Counted from the first letter of the stretch, positions 28,696 to 37,505 are shown. The stretch is 49,449 nucleotides of DNA from Candidatus Sulfopaludibacter sp. (GCA_031292755.1 JARLGM010000033.1:1-49449), one strand, 5' to 3'. Notes: generated by a model not told the origin, from the letters alone. Numbers and translations are program-made.

Positions 28696-31070
28696 TCGAA
28701 ACCTTTGTGGACCGCGTTCTGCTGCGCCGTCCGGAATCCCGCGCGGCGCGAATCGCGTGGGCCGTGTTCCTGATCGTGGGCCCCCTGGCCTACGTGGGCG
28801 GTTCCGTGCTGGAACGGAAAGGGGCGGGAGATGTGGCCGCGGTGTCGGTGGATCGCGAAGGCGTCATCGCTACCGCCCAACAGTTTGCGGCCAATCGGGG
28901 AATCGATACCACCAACTGGAGCGCTTACGCCACCATCGAACCGGTGGAGAATCTGCTCGGCTACTACCGGATACACACGGAAGCGGCCGCGGTAGCCGCG
29001 CGAACCTTGAGCCCCGCGGTGGAGGCGCGGGTCATACTGATATCCGCGCAAGGGGACCGGGCTCGGATTTTTCTGGACCAAGGCGGCCATGTGTTTGCCT
29101 TCGACTTCACACATATTAAGGTTTTGGCCGGTGGCGCGCCGGTGCCGGAGCAACAGGCCATGGCGATAGCGCGGGATTCGGTAGAAAGTATTCCGAATTT
29201 CACCAATGTGCTTACCCTGAATCAGCCGAAGATCGAAACACTGGATAAAACAGGGAAGGGCTGCCGCGGCTTCACCTGGAATGTGACCGCGCCGGCGCTG
29301 CCGGGGCTTTCCTTCGAAGTCCAGAGCGTGGTATGCGGCACGCTGCCGGTGAAACAACGGGTGACAGCCACGGTGGCGGAGGACTACGTGGCGGCGCACT
29401 GGGGGCACGCCAGGCGGCCGTTGAAGGTGCTGGAAGGGATCTACTTCCTGTACATGACGATGGTCATTGTCTATAGCGTCTACCGCTACGCGCGCCGGAG
29501 CCTGGAGCGGGAGGTATCGCACACACGCACCATCCTGTTGGCGCTAGCCGTGGGCGGGGCGCTGATGCTGAGCTTCCTGCTCGCGCTGGACGAATACGTG
29601 TGGGGGCTGATCAACTCCGTGCAGGGAATTATCTGGTATCCGCTGGTTGCCGTGGCACTCAGTTTCCTGGTGGCGGGTCTGGGCGTGGCCGTGGCATACG
29701 GGGCGGGTGAAGGGGACCTGCGGGAGTTGTATCCGGGCAAGATGACCTCGCTGGACGCGCTGTTTCGCGGCAAGCTGTTCAGCCGCAACGTGGCCCGCTC
29801 GGCGCTGTTCGGCGTGGCATACGCCGCGTGGATGCTACTGGCCGAAGGTCTGGCGGACTGGGCCTTGCATTCCGGTTCCGCCAAGTTCGCGCTGGATCTG
29901 ATGAAACTGCCTTTGTTTCGCGCCCCGGTGCTGGCCATTTTCACCGGACAGGTAGTATTCGTGACGCTGATTCCCGCGTCCGGACTGCTGCTACCTCTGG
30001 CCTTCCTGGGGCGGCGGGTGAGGCGCCCGTGGCTGCGTACCGTGCTGATGGTGCTGTTCGCGGCGCTGGGCTGTTCGGCCAACGCGGTCAAATACGGAGA
30101 ACTGAAGAGCGCGGCGGTAGGGATTGTGCTGCTCACGGGGATCATGCTGGGCGCGTTTTTCGGTATGGATCTGCTGGCGGTGATCTTCGGACTGGGGGCT
30201 TTCGAAGTGGCGACCTCCATGGCCCGGTTGATGGCGCTGTCCCCATCGTGGATGCAACTGGGGGCTGCGGTAGGCGCCATCGGTCTTTGCTTTCTGGGTC
30301 TGGAAGCGTGGGCGGCGCTGCAGGGGCGGGAATACCGCGAGGAGGAGGTGCGGCCGGCCTACGCCGGAAATATCGCTCAGCGGCAGACGATGCAGGCGGA
30401 ACTGGCCGCGGCACGCGAGGCGCAATTGCACCTCCTGCCCAGGAAGGCGCCGGAAATTCACGGACTTTTCATTCAGGCGGCATGCGTGCCGGCGCGCATT
30501 GTGGGCGGGGATTTCTACGATTTTTACCCGTTGGGCAACAACCGCCTAGGGATTTTCATTGCCGAAGGCGGCAATCGCGGGATTGGCGCGGCCTTGAGCA
30601 TCGCCCTGGCCAAGGGTTTTCTGATGCACACCGTGAGCCGCAATCTTTCGCCGCGGGAAGTGATCCAGCGTTTGGAATCCACCCTGGGCCGCCTGCTGGA
30701 GGGCGCGGGAGCGGCTACGCACTTCGCCTATGCCGTGATCGACACGGCCGCCGGCACGGTTCGCTATGCCCGCACCGGGGACTATCCGCGGGTGGTGGTG
30801 GCCAGTGCCCTGAGTTCCGAACAGCGGGTGGAATTGCCCGGCAGCGGGACCGTACTGTATGAGGGCAGCGTCAACCTGCGCACCGGGGACTCCGTGCTGC
30901 TGTTTACCGATGGAATCGCCCGGCGGGTCCGCACCACCGGACCGGCGGCGGCGGACAACATTCTGAAAGCGCTGGCGAAGAAGCGGCGGGAGCACGAACT
31001 GGAAGACGACCTGACAGCGGTGGTAGTTCGGGTCACGCGGGTGGGCGCGCTCATGGAGATAGTGGCGTGA
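28692..31070 (+). CDS. Membrane-bound SpoIIE-type phosphatase with degenerate active site (phosphatase II)
   Basis: This 792-residue protein has an N-terminal membrane anchor (IAWAVFLIVGPLAYVGGSVL), an extracytoplasmic domain of about 210 residues and a bundle of membrane segments (about 250-545). A C-terminal SpoIIE-like domain (about 560-785) follows. GGDFYDF is intact (Asp607, Asp610) and DDLT is kept (Asp772, Asp773). The segment that should read DVSGKG is AEGGNRG (624-630), so a key metal-binding Asp is lost. SDGxxEA is altered to TDGIAR. It may be inactive or changed in activity. The GTG start overlaps the previous stop and its own stop overlaps the next GTG. The membrane region is homologous to that of phosphatase III; I do not recognise its family. 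Confidence 0.85.
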   Translation: MIETFVDRVLLRRPESRAARIAWAVFLIVGPLAYVGGSVLERKGAGDVAAVSVDREGVIATAQQFAANRGIDTTNWSAYATIEPVENLLGYYRIHTEAAAVAARTLSPAVEARVILISAQGDRARIFLDQGGHVFAFDFTHIKVLAGGAPVPEQQAMAIARDSVESIPNFTNVLTLNQPKIETLDKTGKGCRGFTWNVTAPALPGLSFEVQSVVCGTLPVKQRVTATVAEDYVAAHWGHARRPLKVLEGIYFLYMTMVIVYSVYRYARRSLEREVSHTRTILLALAVGGALMLSFLLALDEYVWGLINSVQGIIWYPLVAVALSFLVAGLGVAVAYGAGEGDLRELYPGKMTSLDALFRGKLFSRNVARSALFGVAYAAWMLLAEGLADWALHSGSAKFALDLMKLPLFRAPVLAIFTGQVVFVTLIPASGLLLPLAFLGRRVRRPWLRTVLMVLFAALGCSANAVKYGELKSAAVGIVLLTGIMLGAFFGMDLLAVIFGLGAFEVATSMARLMALSPSWMQLGAAVGAIGLCFLGLEAWAALQGREYREEEVRPAYAGNIAQRQTMQAELAAAREAQLHLLPRKAPEIHGLFIQAACVPARIVGGDFYDFYPLGNNRLGIFIAEGGNRGIGAALSIALAKGFLMHTVSRNLSPREVIQRLESTLGRLLEGAGAATHFAYAVIDTAAGTVRYARTGDYPRVVVASALSSEQRVELPGSGTVLYEGSVNLRTGDSVLLFTDGIARRVRTTGPAAADNILKALAKKRREHELEDDLTAVVVRVTRVGALMEIVA

Positions 31071-33394
31071 AGCGCTGGGCGGTGTGGTCCGCAATCGCCG
31101 CCGCCGGCGTCGCCTTGCTGGCTTACCTGGCGCCACGCGCCCATCCGGCGGTTCAGTGGCGGGTCTACCGCAATGGCGAACAGAGCCAGGAGAGATCTCG
31201 CGAAATTTCCGCGGCGTTCGGCGTCGACACCCAGGGATGGGCCGGCACGGTCACCGGCGATACCGACAATCGCGCCGGCTACTTCGCGGAGCATCACCCG
31301 GAAATGCCGGAGGCGCGGCGCTTCTCACCGTTAGAGGCCAGGGTGGCGCTCAAGGCGCCGAGTGGCGCGGGGCGCCTTCTTGTGTCCATCTCCACCGCCG
31401 GCGACGTCAATAGCTGGCAGTGGACCGGATATCCGAAATCGAACGCCACGGACCCGGCGGCGGCCCGTGCGCTCGCCGCGGGCGCGCTGGACCGCTTGAT
31501 GGGCAAGGACGCCGCCGCATTCCGGCCCTCGGCGGACCGGTCGCCGAACGGCGACAACCACACGTTCGTGTTTGAGCGCACGGCTCCCTTGAATGAGCGC
31601 TTCGAAGCTACCGTCGATAGCGGCAGGGTGGTGAAGGCGGAAGTGACCGCATCCTATCCCCACGATGTGGATGAGGCCCTGAACGAACGGAAAAAATACA
31701 TCAACTGGCTTCAGGGCGGGGTGGGAATCGGAATCGACTTCGTGGGAACGGCACTGGCGGCGGGTGTTTATGTCTTCTGGGCGGTCCGGCGGGCCGTAAG
31801 GCACCGCTTCGTGCTGGCGTTCAGTGCGACATCGATTCTGTGGGGAGCGGTGTACTGGTCCAACTGGATGGGCTACGACCAGCGTTACGATTCGGTGGCC
31901 AACAATACCTCGTTGCTGGGAAACTTTTTCGGTGCGGTGCTGGTTCAGGTTCTTCTGATCCTCCTGCTGGTCATTCTGGCGGGAGCCACAGACGCCGTCG
32001 GTTCGCCGCCGAAACTGGTTACGCTGCGCAGCGTGTTCTCCGCGTCGATCTTGAACCGGCCGGCGGGTTCTTCAGTGCTGGCAGGTTTCTTGTGCGGCCC
32101 GCTGCTGGCGGCCATGCCGCTGGCGGTATCGTGGCTGCGGTTGCCGGGCTCCCAGCAGACCGGCGATTACGAGGCCAGCCTGATTTTCGCCGCGCATCCC
32201 GGGGTGCAGGCGCTGGACGTAATGGTGGACATCGCGCTGCTGGGCCTGTTCGGTTTCGGCGCCGCGTTCCTGGGCCGCCATGTGCGCAATAAGTGGCTGG
32301 CCACGGTGCTGCTCACCGCTCCGGGAATTCTGCTGCTCTCCACTGCGGCTCTGCCTTCGGAGACGGCGCCCGCCGCGTTTCTGCTGAGCGGAGCATTGCT
32401 CTTCCTGGCATACCACGCAATTTTTCTGAGACTGGACCTGCTGGCGGTGCTCAGCGCGGGATGGTGCGCGCGCGTGTTGTGGAACGGCTCGGCGCTGATG
32501 CTGCAACCGGCGCCTTCGCTGCGCTCTTCGGGGACGGAGGCGTGCCTGTTTCTGGCGGTATGCGCGGGGTGCGCGGCCCTGGTTGCCTGGCGTGGCGGCG
32601 AACTGCCCGTGGAAGACGGCGCGGCGCCCGCGGTGGTGACTTCGCAACGCGAATCGCTGATGAAGGAATTCTCCATTGCGCACCGCGTGCAGCAACACAT
32701 GCTGCCGAGCCGTCCGCCGGAGATCCCCTCGTGCAGCCTTTCGGCCTCGTGCCACCCGGCGCAGGAAGTGGGCGGCGATCTTTTCGATTTTCTCCGGCTT
32801 CCCGACGGGCGCTGGTCGATCGGAGTGGGCGATGTATCCGGAAAGGGCGTTCCTGCCGCACTGTACATGACGCTCACCAAAGGCCTGCTGGCGGCCACCA
32901 CGCAGGACAGCAGCGACCTGCTGGAGATTGTCGGCAACGTCAACAGCCATGTGCATGCCGCCACGGAGAAGAAGACTTTCGTGACGCTGGCGATGGGCGC
33001 CTTCGACCCGGAGACGCTCCGGTTCGATCATGTGCGCGCCGGGCACAACCCCATTGTGTGGCGCCGGCCCGCGCCGGACGAGACATCGCTGCTGAATGCG
33101 CCGGGGATTGGACTGGGCATCGTATCCGACCGGCTGTTCCGCCGGTCGCTGAAACTGGACCGTCTGCAGTTGAGCGCCGGCGATGCGCTGGTGTTCTATT
33201 CCGACGGCGTGACCGAGGCCATGAACGCGGAGCAGGAGCAGTTCGGCGAAGCGCGTCTGATGCGCGCGGTGGAAGCCGCGGACGGCCTGGATGCGGGAGC
33301 GGTCCGGGAAGGGATCTTACAGGGGGTCAGGGAGTTCCTGAATGGCATTGCCCCCCAGGACGATATGACGGTGGTGGTGCTGCGGGTAAACTAA
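31067..33394 (+). CDS. Membrane-bound SpoIIE-type phosphatase with intact active site (phosphatase III)
   Basis: This 775-residue paralog of the preceding protein has the same layout. It has an N-terminal anchor (WAVWSAIAAAGVALLAYLAP), an extracytoplasmic domain (about 25-220) and a multi-pass region (about 225-510). A short linker (MKEFSIAHRVQQHMLPSRPPE) leads to the SpoIIE phosphatase domain. All metal-site residues are present: GGDLFDF (Asp571, Asp574), DVSGKG (Asp589), YSDGVTEA (Asp713) and DDMT (Asp765, Asp766). It should respond to an envelope signal and dephosphorylate a STAS protein. The GTG start at 31067 overlaps the previous stop (GTGA). The STAS gene follows after 18 nt. Confidence 0.9.
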   Translation: MKRWAVWSAIAAAGVALLAYLAPRAHPAVQWRVYRNGEQSQERSREISAAFGVDTQGWAGTVTGDTDNRAGYFAEHHPEMPEARRFSPLEARVALKAPSGAGRLLVSISTAGDVNSWQWTGYPKSNATDPAAARALAAGALDRLMGKDAAAFRPSADRSPNGDNHTFVFERTAPLNERFEATVDSGRVVKAEVTASYPHDVDEALNERKKYINWLQGGVGIGIDFVGTALAAGVYVFWAVRRAVRHRFVLAFSATSILWGAVYWSNWMGYDQRYDSVANNTSLLGNFFGAVLVQVLLILLLVILAGATDAVGSPPKLVTLRSVFSASILNRPAGSSVLAGFLCGPLLAAMPLAVSWLRLPGSQQTGDYEASLIFAAHPGVQALDVMVDIALLGLFGFGAAFLGRHVRNKWLATVLLTAPGILLLSTAALPSETAPAAFLLSGALLFLAYHAIFLRLDLLAVLSAGWCARVLWNGSALMLQPAPSLRSSGTEACLFLAVCAGCAALVAWRGGELPVEDGAAPAVVTSQRESLMKEFSIAHRVQQHMLPSRPPEIPSCSLSASCHPAQEVGGDLFDFLRLPDGRWSIGVGDVSGKGVPAALYMTLTKGLLAATTQDSSDLLEIVGNVNSHVHAATEKKTFVTLAMGAFDPETLRFDHVRAGHNPIVWRRPAPDETSLLNAPGIGLGIVSDRLFRRSLKLDRLQLSAGDALVFYSDGVTEAMNAEQEQFGEARLMRAVEAADGLDAGAVREGILQGVREFLNGIAPQDDMTVVVLRVN

Positions 33395-33412
33395 GCTAAT
33401 AACAAGAGCGAT

Positions 33413-33784
33413 ATGGCGACTTCATTCACGATTCAACGCTCCATGCAGGACGGCCTGACGATTTTGTCGCCGGCGGGATTTCTGGATGCTCACACCGCGC
33501 CGGAATTCGAAACGGCGGTAGAGCAGGAGATCGAGGCCGGGCACCGCAAGCTGATTGTGGATTGCCAGGGCCTCACTTACATCTCATCCGCTGGCTTGGG
33601 CGTGTTCATGAGCTTTCTGGAAGAACTGCGCGAAAGCGGCGGAGATATCAAGATCTGCGGACCGTCGCCCAAGGTGTTGCAGGTTTTCGAAATTCTGGGG
33701 TTCCCCGCTATTTTCGATATGCTGCCCGACGTGGCCGCGGCGGTCAAACGCTATGCCGAATGCCCGGTCAAGGGAGGGGAATGA
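33413..33784 (+). CDS. STAS-domain anti-sigma factor antagonist
   Basis: This 123-residue protein is a single STAS domain of the SpoIIAA/RsbV family. The phosphorylation loop YISSAGLGV (Ser58/Ser59) is intact, and the start (FTIQRSMQDGLTILSPAGFLDAHTAPEFE) is typical. In partner-switching systems the unphosphorylated form binds the anti-sigma kinase and frees the sigma factor; the kinase phosphorylates it and the phosphatase resets it. It lies directly between the three phosphatases and the kinase, which overlaps its stop codon. No sigma factor gene follows, so the output partner lies elsewhere or is not a sigma factor. Confidence 0.93.
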   Translation: MATSFTIQRSMQDGLTILSPAGFLDAHTAPEFETAVEQEIEAGHRKLIVDCQGLTYISSAGLGVFMSFLEELRESGGDIKICGPSPKVLQVFEILGFPAIFDMLPDVAAAVKRYAECPVKGGE

Positions 33785-34218
33785 TGCCATCGCTGGAACG
33801 CACATTTATTCTTCAAGTGCCATCCTCTACCGAGAATCTCGTCATGATTCGCGATTTCGTGACCAGCATCGCCGAGCAGGCCGGGCTCACCCCCGGGGAG
33901 GTGGCGGATATGGAACTCGCGGTGGATGAAGCCTGCGCCAATGTGATGGAGCACGCCTACGGCCGCGATATGACCAAGGAAGTTTCGGTACGCGCCACGC
34001 TGGATGGGGATACCGTGGAGATCGACGTCATCGACACCGGACAGGGTTTCGACCCGACGGCGGTGGAACAGTTGGAACTGGACAAGCTGATCTCCAGCCG
34101 CCGTTCCGGGGGCCTCGGGATGCGCCTGATGAAGAAACTCATGGACGAGGTGCATTACGAAATGATTCCCGGCAAAAAGAACGAACTGCGCATGATCAAG
34201 CGCCTGCGCAAGAAGTGA
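33784..34218 (+). CDS. Serine-protein kinase/anti-sigma factor of the RsbW/SpoIIAB type
   Basis: This 144-residue GHKL-fold kinase is expected to phosphorylate the adjacent STAS protein and to sequester a sigma factor or another target. The N box (MELAVDEACANVMEHAY, Glu49 and Asn53), the G1 box DTGQGFDP and the G2 box GGLGMRLM are all intact. ATG 33784 shares a base with the STAS stop codon (TGATG) and has AGGGAGG 6 nt upstream. An ATG at 33781 is too close to the ribosome site. The order phosphatases, STAS, kinase in tight linkage argues for one signalling operon. Confidence 0.92.
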   Translation: MPSLERTFILQVPSSTENLVMIRDFVTSIAEQAGLTPGEVADMELAVDEACANVMEHAYGRDMTKEVSVRATLDGDTVEIDVIDTGQGFDPTAVEQLELDKLISSRRSGGLGMRLMKKLMDEVHYEMIPGKKNELRMIKRLRKK

Positions 34219-34320
34219 TTCCCGCGGCGCGCGGCAGGCTGTATACCGAAGTAAACAGCGCCGCATTCACCAAGGGCGGATTTTCCCACCCAGGGCCGTT
34301 CGACTATCCTTAGCGTGATC

Positions 34321-35595
34321 ATGACTTTGGAAAGAAACCGGCGATGGGTTTCGAAGGATCGCCTGACGGACGTGGCCCTTTTTCTCGCCGGCTTTCTTTC
34401 CGTTGCGCCGCAGGTGCACAATGCGCGGTTCGGCGCGGGATTCGAAACCTTCGCGGTGGCACACAACCTGGTGCAACACGGGCAGTATGCCAACCCGTTC
34501 CCCATTGCGACCGGAGCGAGCGCGCTTTTGCCGCCGCTGTATCCCATCTTTCTCGCGCTACTGATGAAGGTATTTCAGCCAGCCGCGGAGTTCGCCACGG
34601 CGCTGACGCTCTGCCACATGATGGCGCACGGACTCCATGCGGCCCTGCTGCCGCGCCTCTCCGAGTTGTTCTTTCGCGACCGGCTGCCGGGCATCTGCGC
34701 CGCTTTCGTGGTCGTCCTGTTCCCCATACTTTACTTCTTTCCTCATTCGGAGAGCATCTTCTGCCCGGTGGGCCTGATGCTCTTTTGCCTGGCCACGGAT
34801 CGACGGCTGGCTCGCGGCGGCGCCGGCGGAGCGCTATTCACCGGACTGTTCGCCGGCCTGCTGGTGCTGCTGAACCCGGCCTGTGTGATTGTGTGCGTCT
34901 TGTGGCTGGCCTACCTGATGTGGCGGAATCGCATGGCCTACGCCCGGCGTTCCGCCGTGCTGATTACCCTGGCGTTCCTGGCCACCCTGGCGCCCTGGAC
35001 ATGGCGGAACTACCGGCAGTTCCAGAGCATTTTTTTCGTGCGCGACAACCTGGGGCTGGAATTGTACATCTCCAATAACGACCTCGCCCAACCGGACATC
35101 GTGCGCAATTTTCCCACCGGGATGCGGTATTTTCACCCCGGCAACTCGCGCGCGGAGGCCACGGCAGTCCGCGATCTGGGCGAAGTGGAATACGCTCACC
35201 AGCGGCTGTCCAGCGCACTCGGCTGGATTCGCGGCCATCCGCGCCACTTCTTCACACTGACCCTGTTACGCATCGGGCTGTTCTGGTTTCCGGATGCCGA
35301 AGGCTTCACGCCGGTTCATGGTTTCGCGGTCGCCTTTGTGACCCTCGCGGGCCTCATGGGGATTGTCCTGATGGTGCGGCGGCACGTTCCCATCGCAGGA
35401 TTCCTGGTGGCAATCCTCACACTGTTTCCCTTGCTCTACTATGTCGTGCAGATCGATGCGCGCTACCGCACGCCGATTCTGTGGCTCTCGCTGCTGAGCA
35501 CCGGATACGCGATCGCGGCCGTATTAGTGGCGGTTTCCCCTGAGCCGGCGGCGCGCCTGGAAACCACCATTCCGCAGTTACACCTTCTGGACTAA
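34321..35595 (+). CDS. Polytopic membrane protein, glycosyltransferase-39-like
   Basis: This 424-residue protein has about ten predicted membrane segments and Arg-rich cytoplasmic loops. The first outside loop (HNARFGAGFETFAVAHNLVQHGQYANPFPIATGASALLPPLYPIFLALLMKVF) resembles the N-terminal loop of dolichol/undecaprenyl-phosphate-sugar-dependent glycosyltransferases (PMT/ArnT type). These move a sugar from a lipid carrier to a lipid or protein on the outer face. A soluble loop (LELYISNNDLAQPDIVRNFPTGMRYF) sits in the middle and DARYRTPI near the end. Family placement is moderate and the acceptor is unknown. The start could also be GTG 34315. TATCCT lies 10 nt before the ATG and no Shine-Dalgarno is visible. 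It follows the kinase gene by 100 bp. Confidence 0.65.
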   Translation: MTLERNRRWVSKDRLTDVALFLAGFLSVAPQVHNARFGAGFETFAVAHNLVQHGQYANPFPIATGASALLPPLYPIFLALLMKVFQPAAEFATALTLCHMMAHGLHAALLPRLSELFFRDRLPGICAAFVVVLFPILYFFPHSESIFCPVGLMLFCLATDRRLARGGAGGALFTGLFAGLLVLLNPACVIVCVLWLAYLMWRNRMAYARRSAVLITLAFLATLAPWTWRNYRQFQSIFFVRDNLGLELYISNNDLAQPDIVRNFPTGMRYFHPGNSRAEATAVRDLGEVEYAHQRLSSALGWIRGHPRHFFTLTLLRIGLFWFPDAEGFTPVHGFAVAFVTLAGLMGIVLMVRRHVPIAGFLVAILTLFPLLYYVVQIDARYRTPILWLSLLSTGYAIAAVLVAVSPEPAARLETTIPQLHLLD

Positions 35596-35643
35596 CTTCG
35601 ATAACGAAGTCTCCCACACGCACCAGCCACACGCGCCAGCCAC

Positions 35644-35672
35644 TTGTGTTTGAAACCGGAAAGCGGTATACG
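35644..35672 (+). promoter_or_regulatory. Candidate promoter for the serine hydrolase gene
   Basis: TTGTGT (35644-35649, 4 of 6) and TATACG (35667-35672, 4 of 6) are 17 nt apart, and the ATG follows 5 nt after the -10. No Shine-Dalgarno lies between, so the message would start at the start codon. Just upstream, ACTTCG-ATAA-CGAAGT (35595-35610) forms a small hairpin after the previous stop. Confidence 0.35.
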
Positions 35673-35677
35673 GGATC

Positions 35678-37459
35678 ATGCTTTTCCGATTCACCCTACT
35701 TACCCTTGCAGCGGGGCTCTGCCTGGCTCAGGATGCCGGACCGAAGGAGATCGCACTCGACCTCCAAACGTTGAGCCGGTATGTGGGCGCGTACCAGATG
35801 GGTAGCGGCGATGGCCCCATCATGCTCGTAACTCTGGAAAACAACCAACTCTTCACCAGGTTAGGCGCGCAGCAGGCGATACCTATCTTCCCTGAATCGA
35901 AGACCATGTTCTTCCCGAAAGTGGTGAAAGCGGAAATCGAATTCACCAGCGACGACGAGAAGGGGAGGCCCACCGTACTGATACTCCATCAGAATGGCCG
36001 GGATATGCCGGCGGCGCGGTTGGAAGATGCCAAGGCCAAGCTGATTATGGACGCGGCCGCCGCCTTCCCCAAGCGGCTCAAAGACCAGACGCCGGCGCCC
36101 GGGGGAGAAGCAGCGCTCCGCAAGATGATCGTGGACCTGGGGTCGGGAAAGCCGGACTACTCAGCCGTGAGCCCCGGCTTGGCCAATGGCCCGCAGTTGG
36201 CGCAAGTCCAATCGATGATGTCCGGCCTGGGTCCTTTGCAGTCGCTGGTCTTCAAAGGAGTCGGGCCGGGGGGCGCGGATATTTACTCGGCAAGGTTCGG
36301 AAAGGGCGCCCTGGAGACCAGAATCTGGCTTGGTGTCGATGGAAAAATCGAAAACACCAATGCCCGGCCGGAAGAAGGCGCCGTGGGAGTGCCCGTCGCG
36401 AACCTGCGCCCGCGGTTGACCGAAATCGACGCCATGGTTGCGGCCGAACTCGCCCGGCGGCCGGTGGGAAGCGTCACGGCAGGCGTAGTCTCGGGTAAGG
36501 ATCTCATCTGGTCCAAGAGCTACGGCGATGCGAATATGGAGAAGAAAACAGCCGCGGATACCGGCACCGTGTACCGCATCGGCTCCATCACCAAGATGTT
36601 TACGGCACTCATGCTGGAGCAACTGGTGCAAGCCGGGAAGGTTCACCTTTCCGATCCGGTGGAAAAGTACTTCCCGGAAGTCAAGCTGGTGCAGGGCCGC
36701 TTCCCGGATGCGCCACCCATCACCCTGATTCAACTGGCGACTCATACGTCGGGGCTGGGGCGCGAACCGGACGATACAGACAAGTACGTGACGGGCGCGG
36801 TGGCAAACTGGGAGAAGACGCTGATCGCGGCGCTGCCGCACACGCACTACACTCTGGAGCCGGGAACCCGCTATTCCTACTCGAACATCGGATTCGCCAT
36901 TCTGGGCGCGGCGTTGGCGCGGGCGGCGGGTGAACCGTACACTGAGTATGTTCCGAAGCACATTTTCCAGCCGTTGGGAATGACCCACTCGGCTCTGGAG
37001 TGGAATGCCGGCATGACGCCGCACCTGGCGAAGGGATACCAGGTGATGGGGCCGAACGGAGGGGTGGATTCTGAAACCGCACAGCGGGAACACCAAACCG
37101 GGCGCGGCTATAAGGTCCCGAACGGCGCGATCTATACCACCGTCGGAGACATGGCCCGTTTCGCCGCGTTTCTGACGGGCCAGGGGCCGGAGAGCGTTCT
37201 GAAAACCGGCACGCTGGAGAGTTTTCAGCGGCAGATCGTGGTACCGGCGGATTTCGAGCTGACTCACGGTTACGGCGTCGGTTTCGAGGTGGAGCGGCGG
37301 GGGAACTACACGGAATTCGGGCACGGCGGAGCGGTTGCTGGCTACACGGCGTCGCTGCTGATGAACCGGAAAACCGGCATTGGAGCGATCGTGCTCTCCA
37401 GTGGAGCGGCGAATCCCGCCAACGTCGCGCAGAAGGCCTTGGACATCCTGTCGAAGTGA
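35678..37459 (+). CDS. Secreted serine hydrolase of the class C beta-lactamase/DD-peptidase family
   Basis: This 593-residue exported protein has a signal peptide (MLFRFTLLTLAAGLCLAQ), an N-terminal domain of about 220 residues with a DUF3471-like start (YVGAYQMGSGDGPIMLVTLENNQLFTRLG), and a beta-lactamase-fold domain (about 245-590). Catalytic motifs are complete: SITK (Ser303, Lys306), YSN (Tyr401, Asn403) and HGG (His549). Such enzymes are esterases, peptidases or, less often, beta-lactamases; substrate is not predictable, and nothing marks it as a resistance enzyme. The gene appears monocistronic; a palindrome-bearing promoter of the next operon follows it. Confidence 0.88.
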   Translation: MLFRFTLLTLAAGLCLAQDAGPKEIALDLQTLSRYVGAYQMGSGDGPIMLVTLENNQLFTRLGAQQAIPIFPESKTMFFPKVVKAEIEFTSDDEKGRPTVLILHQNGRDMPAARLEDAKAKLIMDAAAAFPKRLKDQTPAPGGEAALRKMIVDLGSGKPDYSAVSPGLANGPQLAQVQSMMSGLGPLQSLVFKGVGPGGADIYSARFGKGALETRIWLGVDGKIENTNARPEEGAVGVPVANLRPRLTEIDAMVAAELARRPVGSVTAGVVSGKDLIWSKSYGDANMEKKTAADTGTVYRIGSITKMFTALMLEQLVQAGKVHLSDPVEKYFPEVKLVQGRFPDAPPITLIQLATHTSGLGREPDDTDKYVTGAVANWEKTLIAALPHTHYTLEPGTRYSYSNIGFAILGAALARAAGEPYTEYVPKHIFQPLGMTHSALEWNAGMTPHLAKGYQVMGPNGGVDSETAQREHQTGRGYKVPNGAIYTTVGDMARFAAFLTGQGPESVLKTGTLESFQRQIVVPADFELTHGYGVGFEVERRGNYTEFGHGGAVAGYTASLLMNRKTGIGAIVLSSGAANPANVAQKALDILSK

Positions 37460-37476
37460 GCCACCGGGCCGGTCTG

Positions 37477-37505
37477 TTCCCACCCTACCCCGTACGGGGT
37501 AAAAT
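37477..37505 (+). promoter_or_regulatory. Promoter with a perfect 16-bp palindrome in its spacer, before the molybdenum hydroxylase operon
   Basis: TTCCCA (37477-37482) and TAAAAT (37500-37505) are 17 nt apart. Between them, and overlapping the -10 by two bases, lies the perfect palindrome TACCCCGTACGGGGTA (37486-37501). A palindrome placed here is a typical operator position, and a bound regulator would control the hydroxylase operon that starts at 37558. It could alternatively be a short hairpin after the serine hydrolase gene, but no T-run follows. Confidence 0.45.

Noticed and set aside
35595..35610. ACTTCG-ATAA-CGAAGT hairpin after the GT39-like gene
   Set aside because: Only a 6-bp stem with no T-run; it could be a weak terminator but chance cannot be excluded. 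It also resembles part of a recombination site only superficially.
35678..37459. Antibiotic resistance by the beta-lactamase-family protein
   Set aside because: The SxxK/YxN/HGG set is shared by esterases and peptidases, and the long N-terminal domain and genome context give no sign of a resistance gene.
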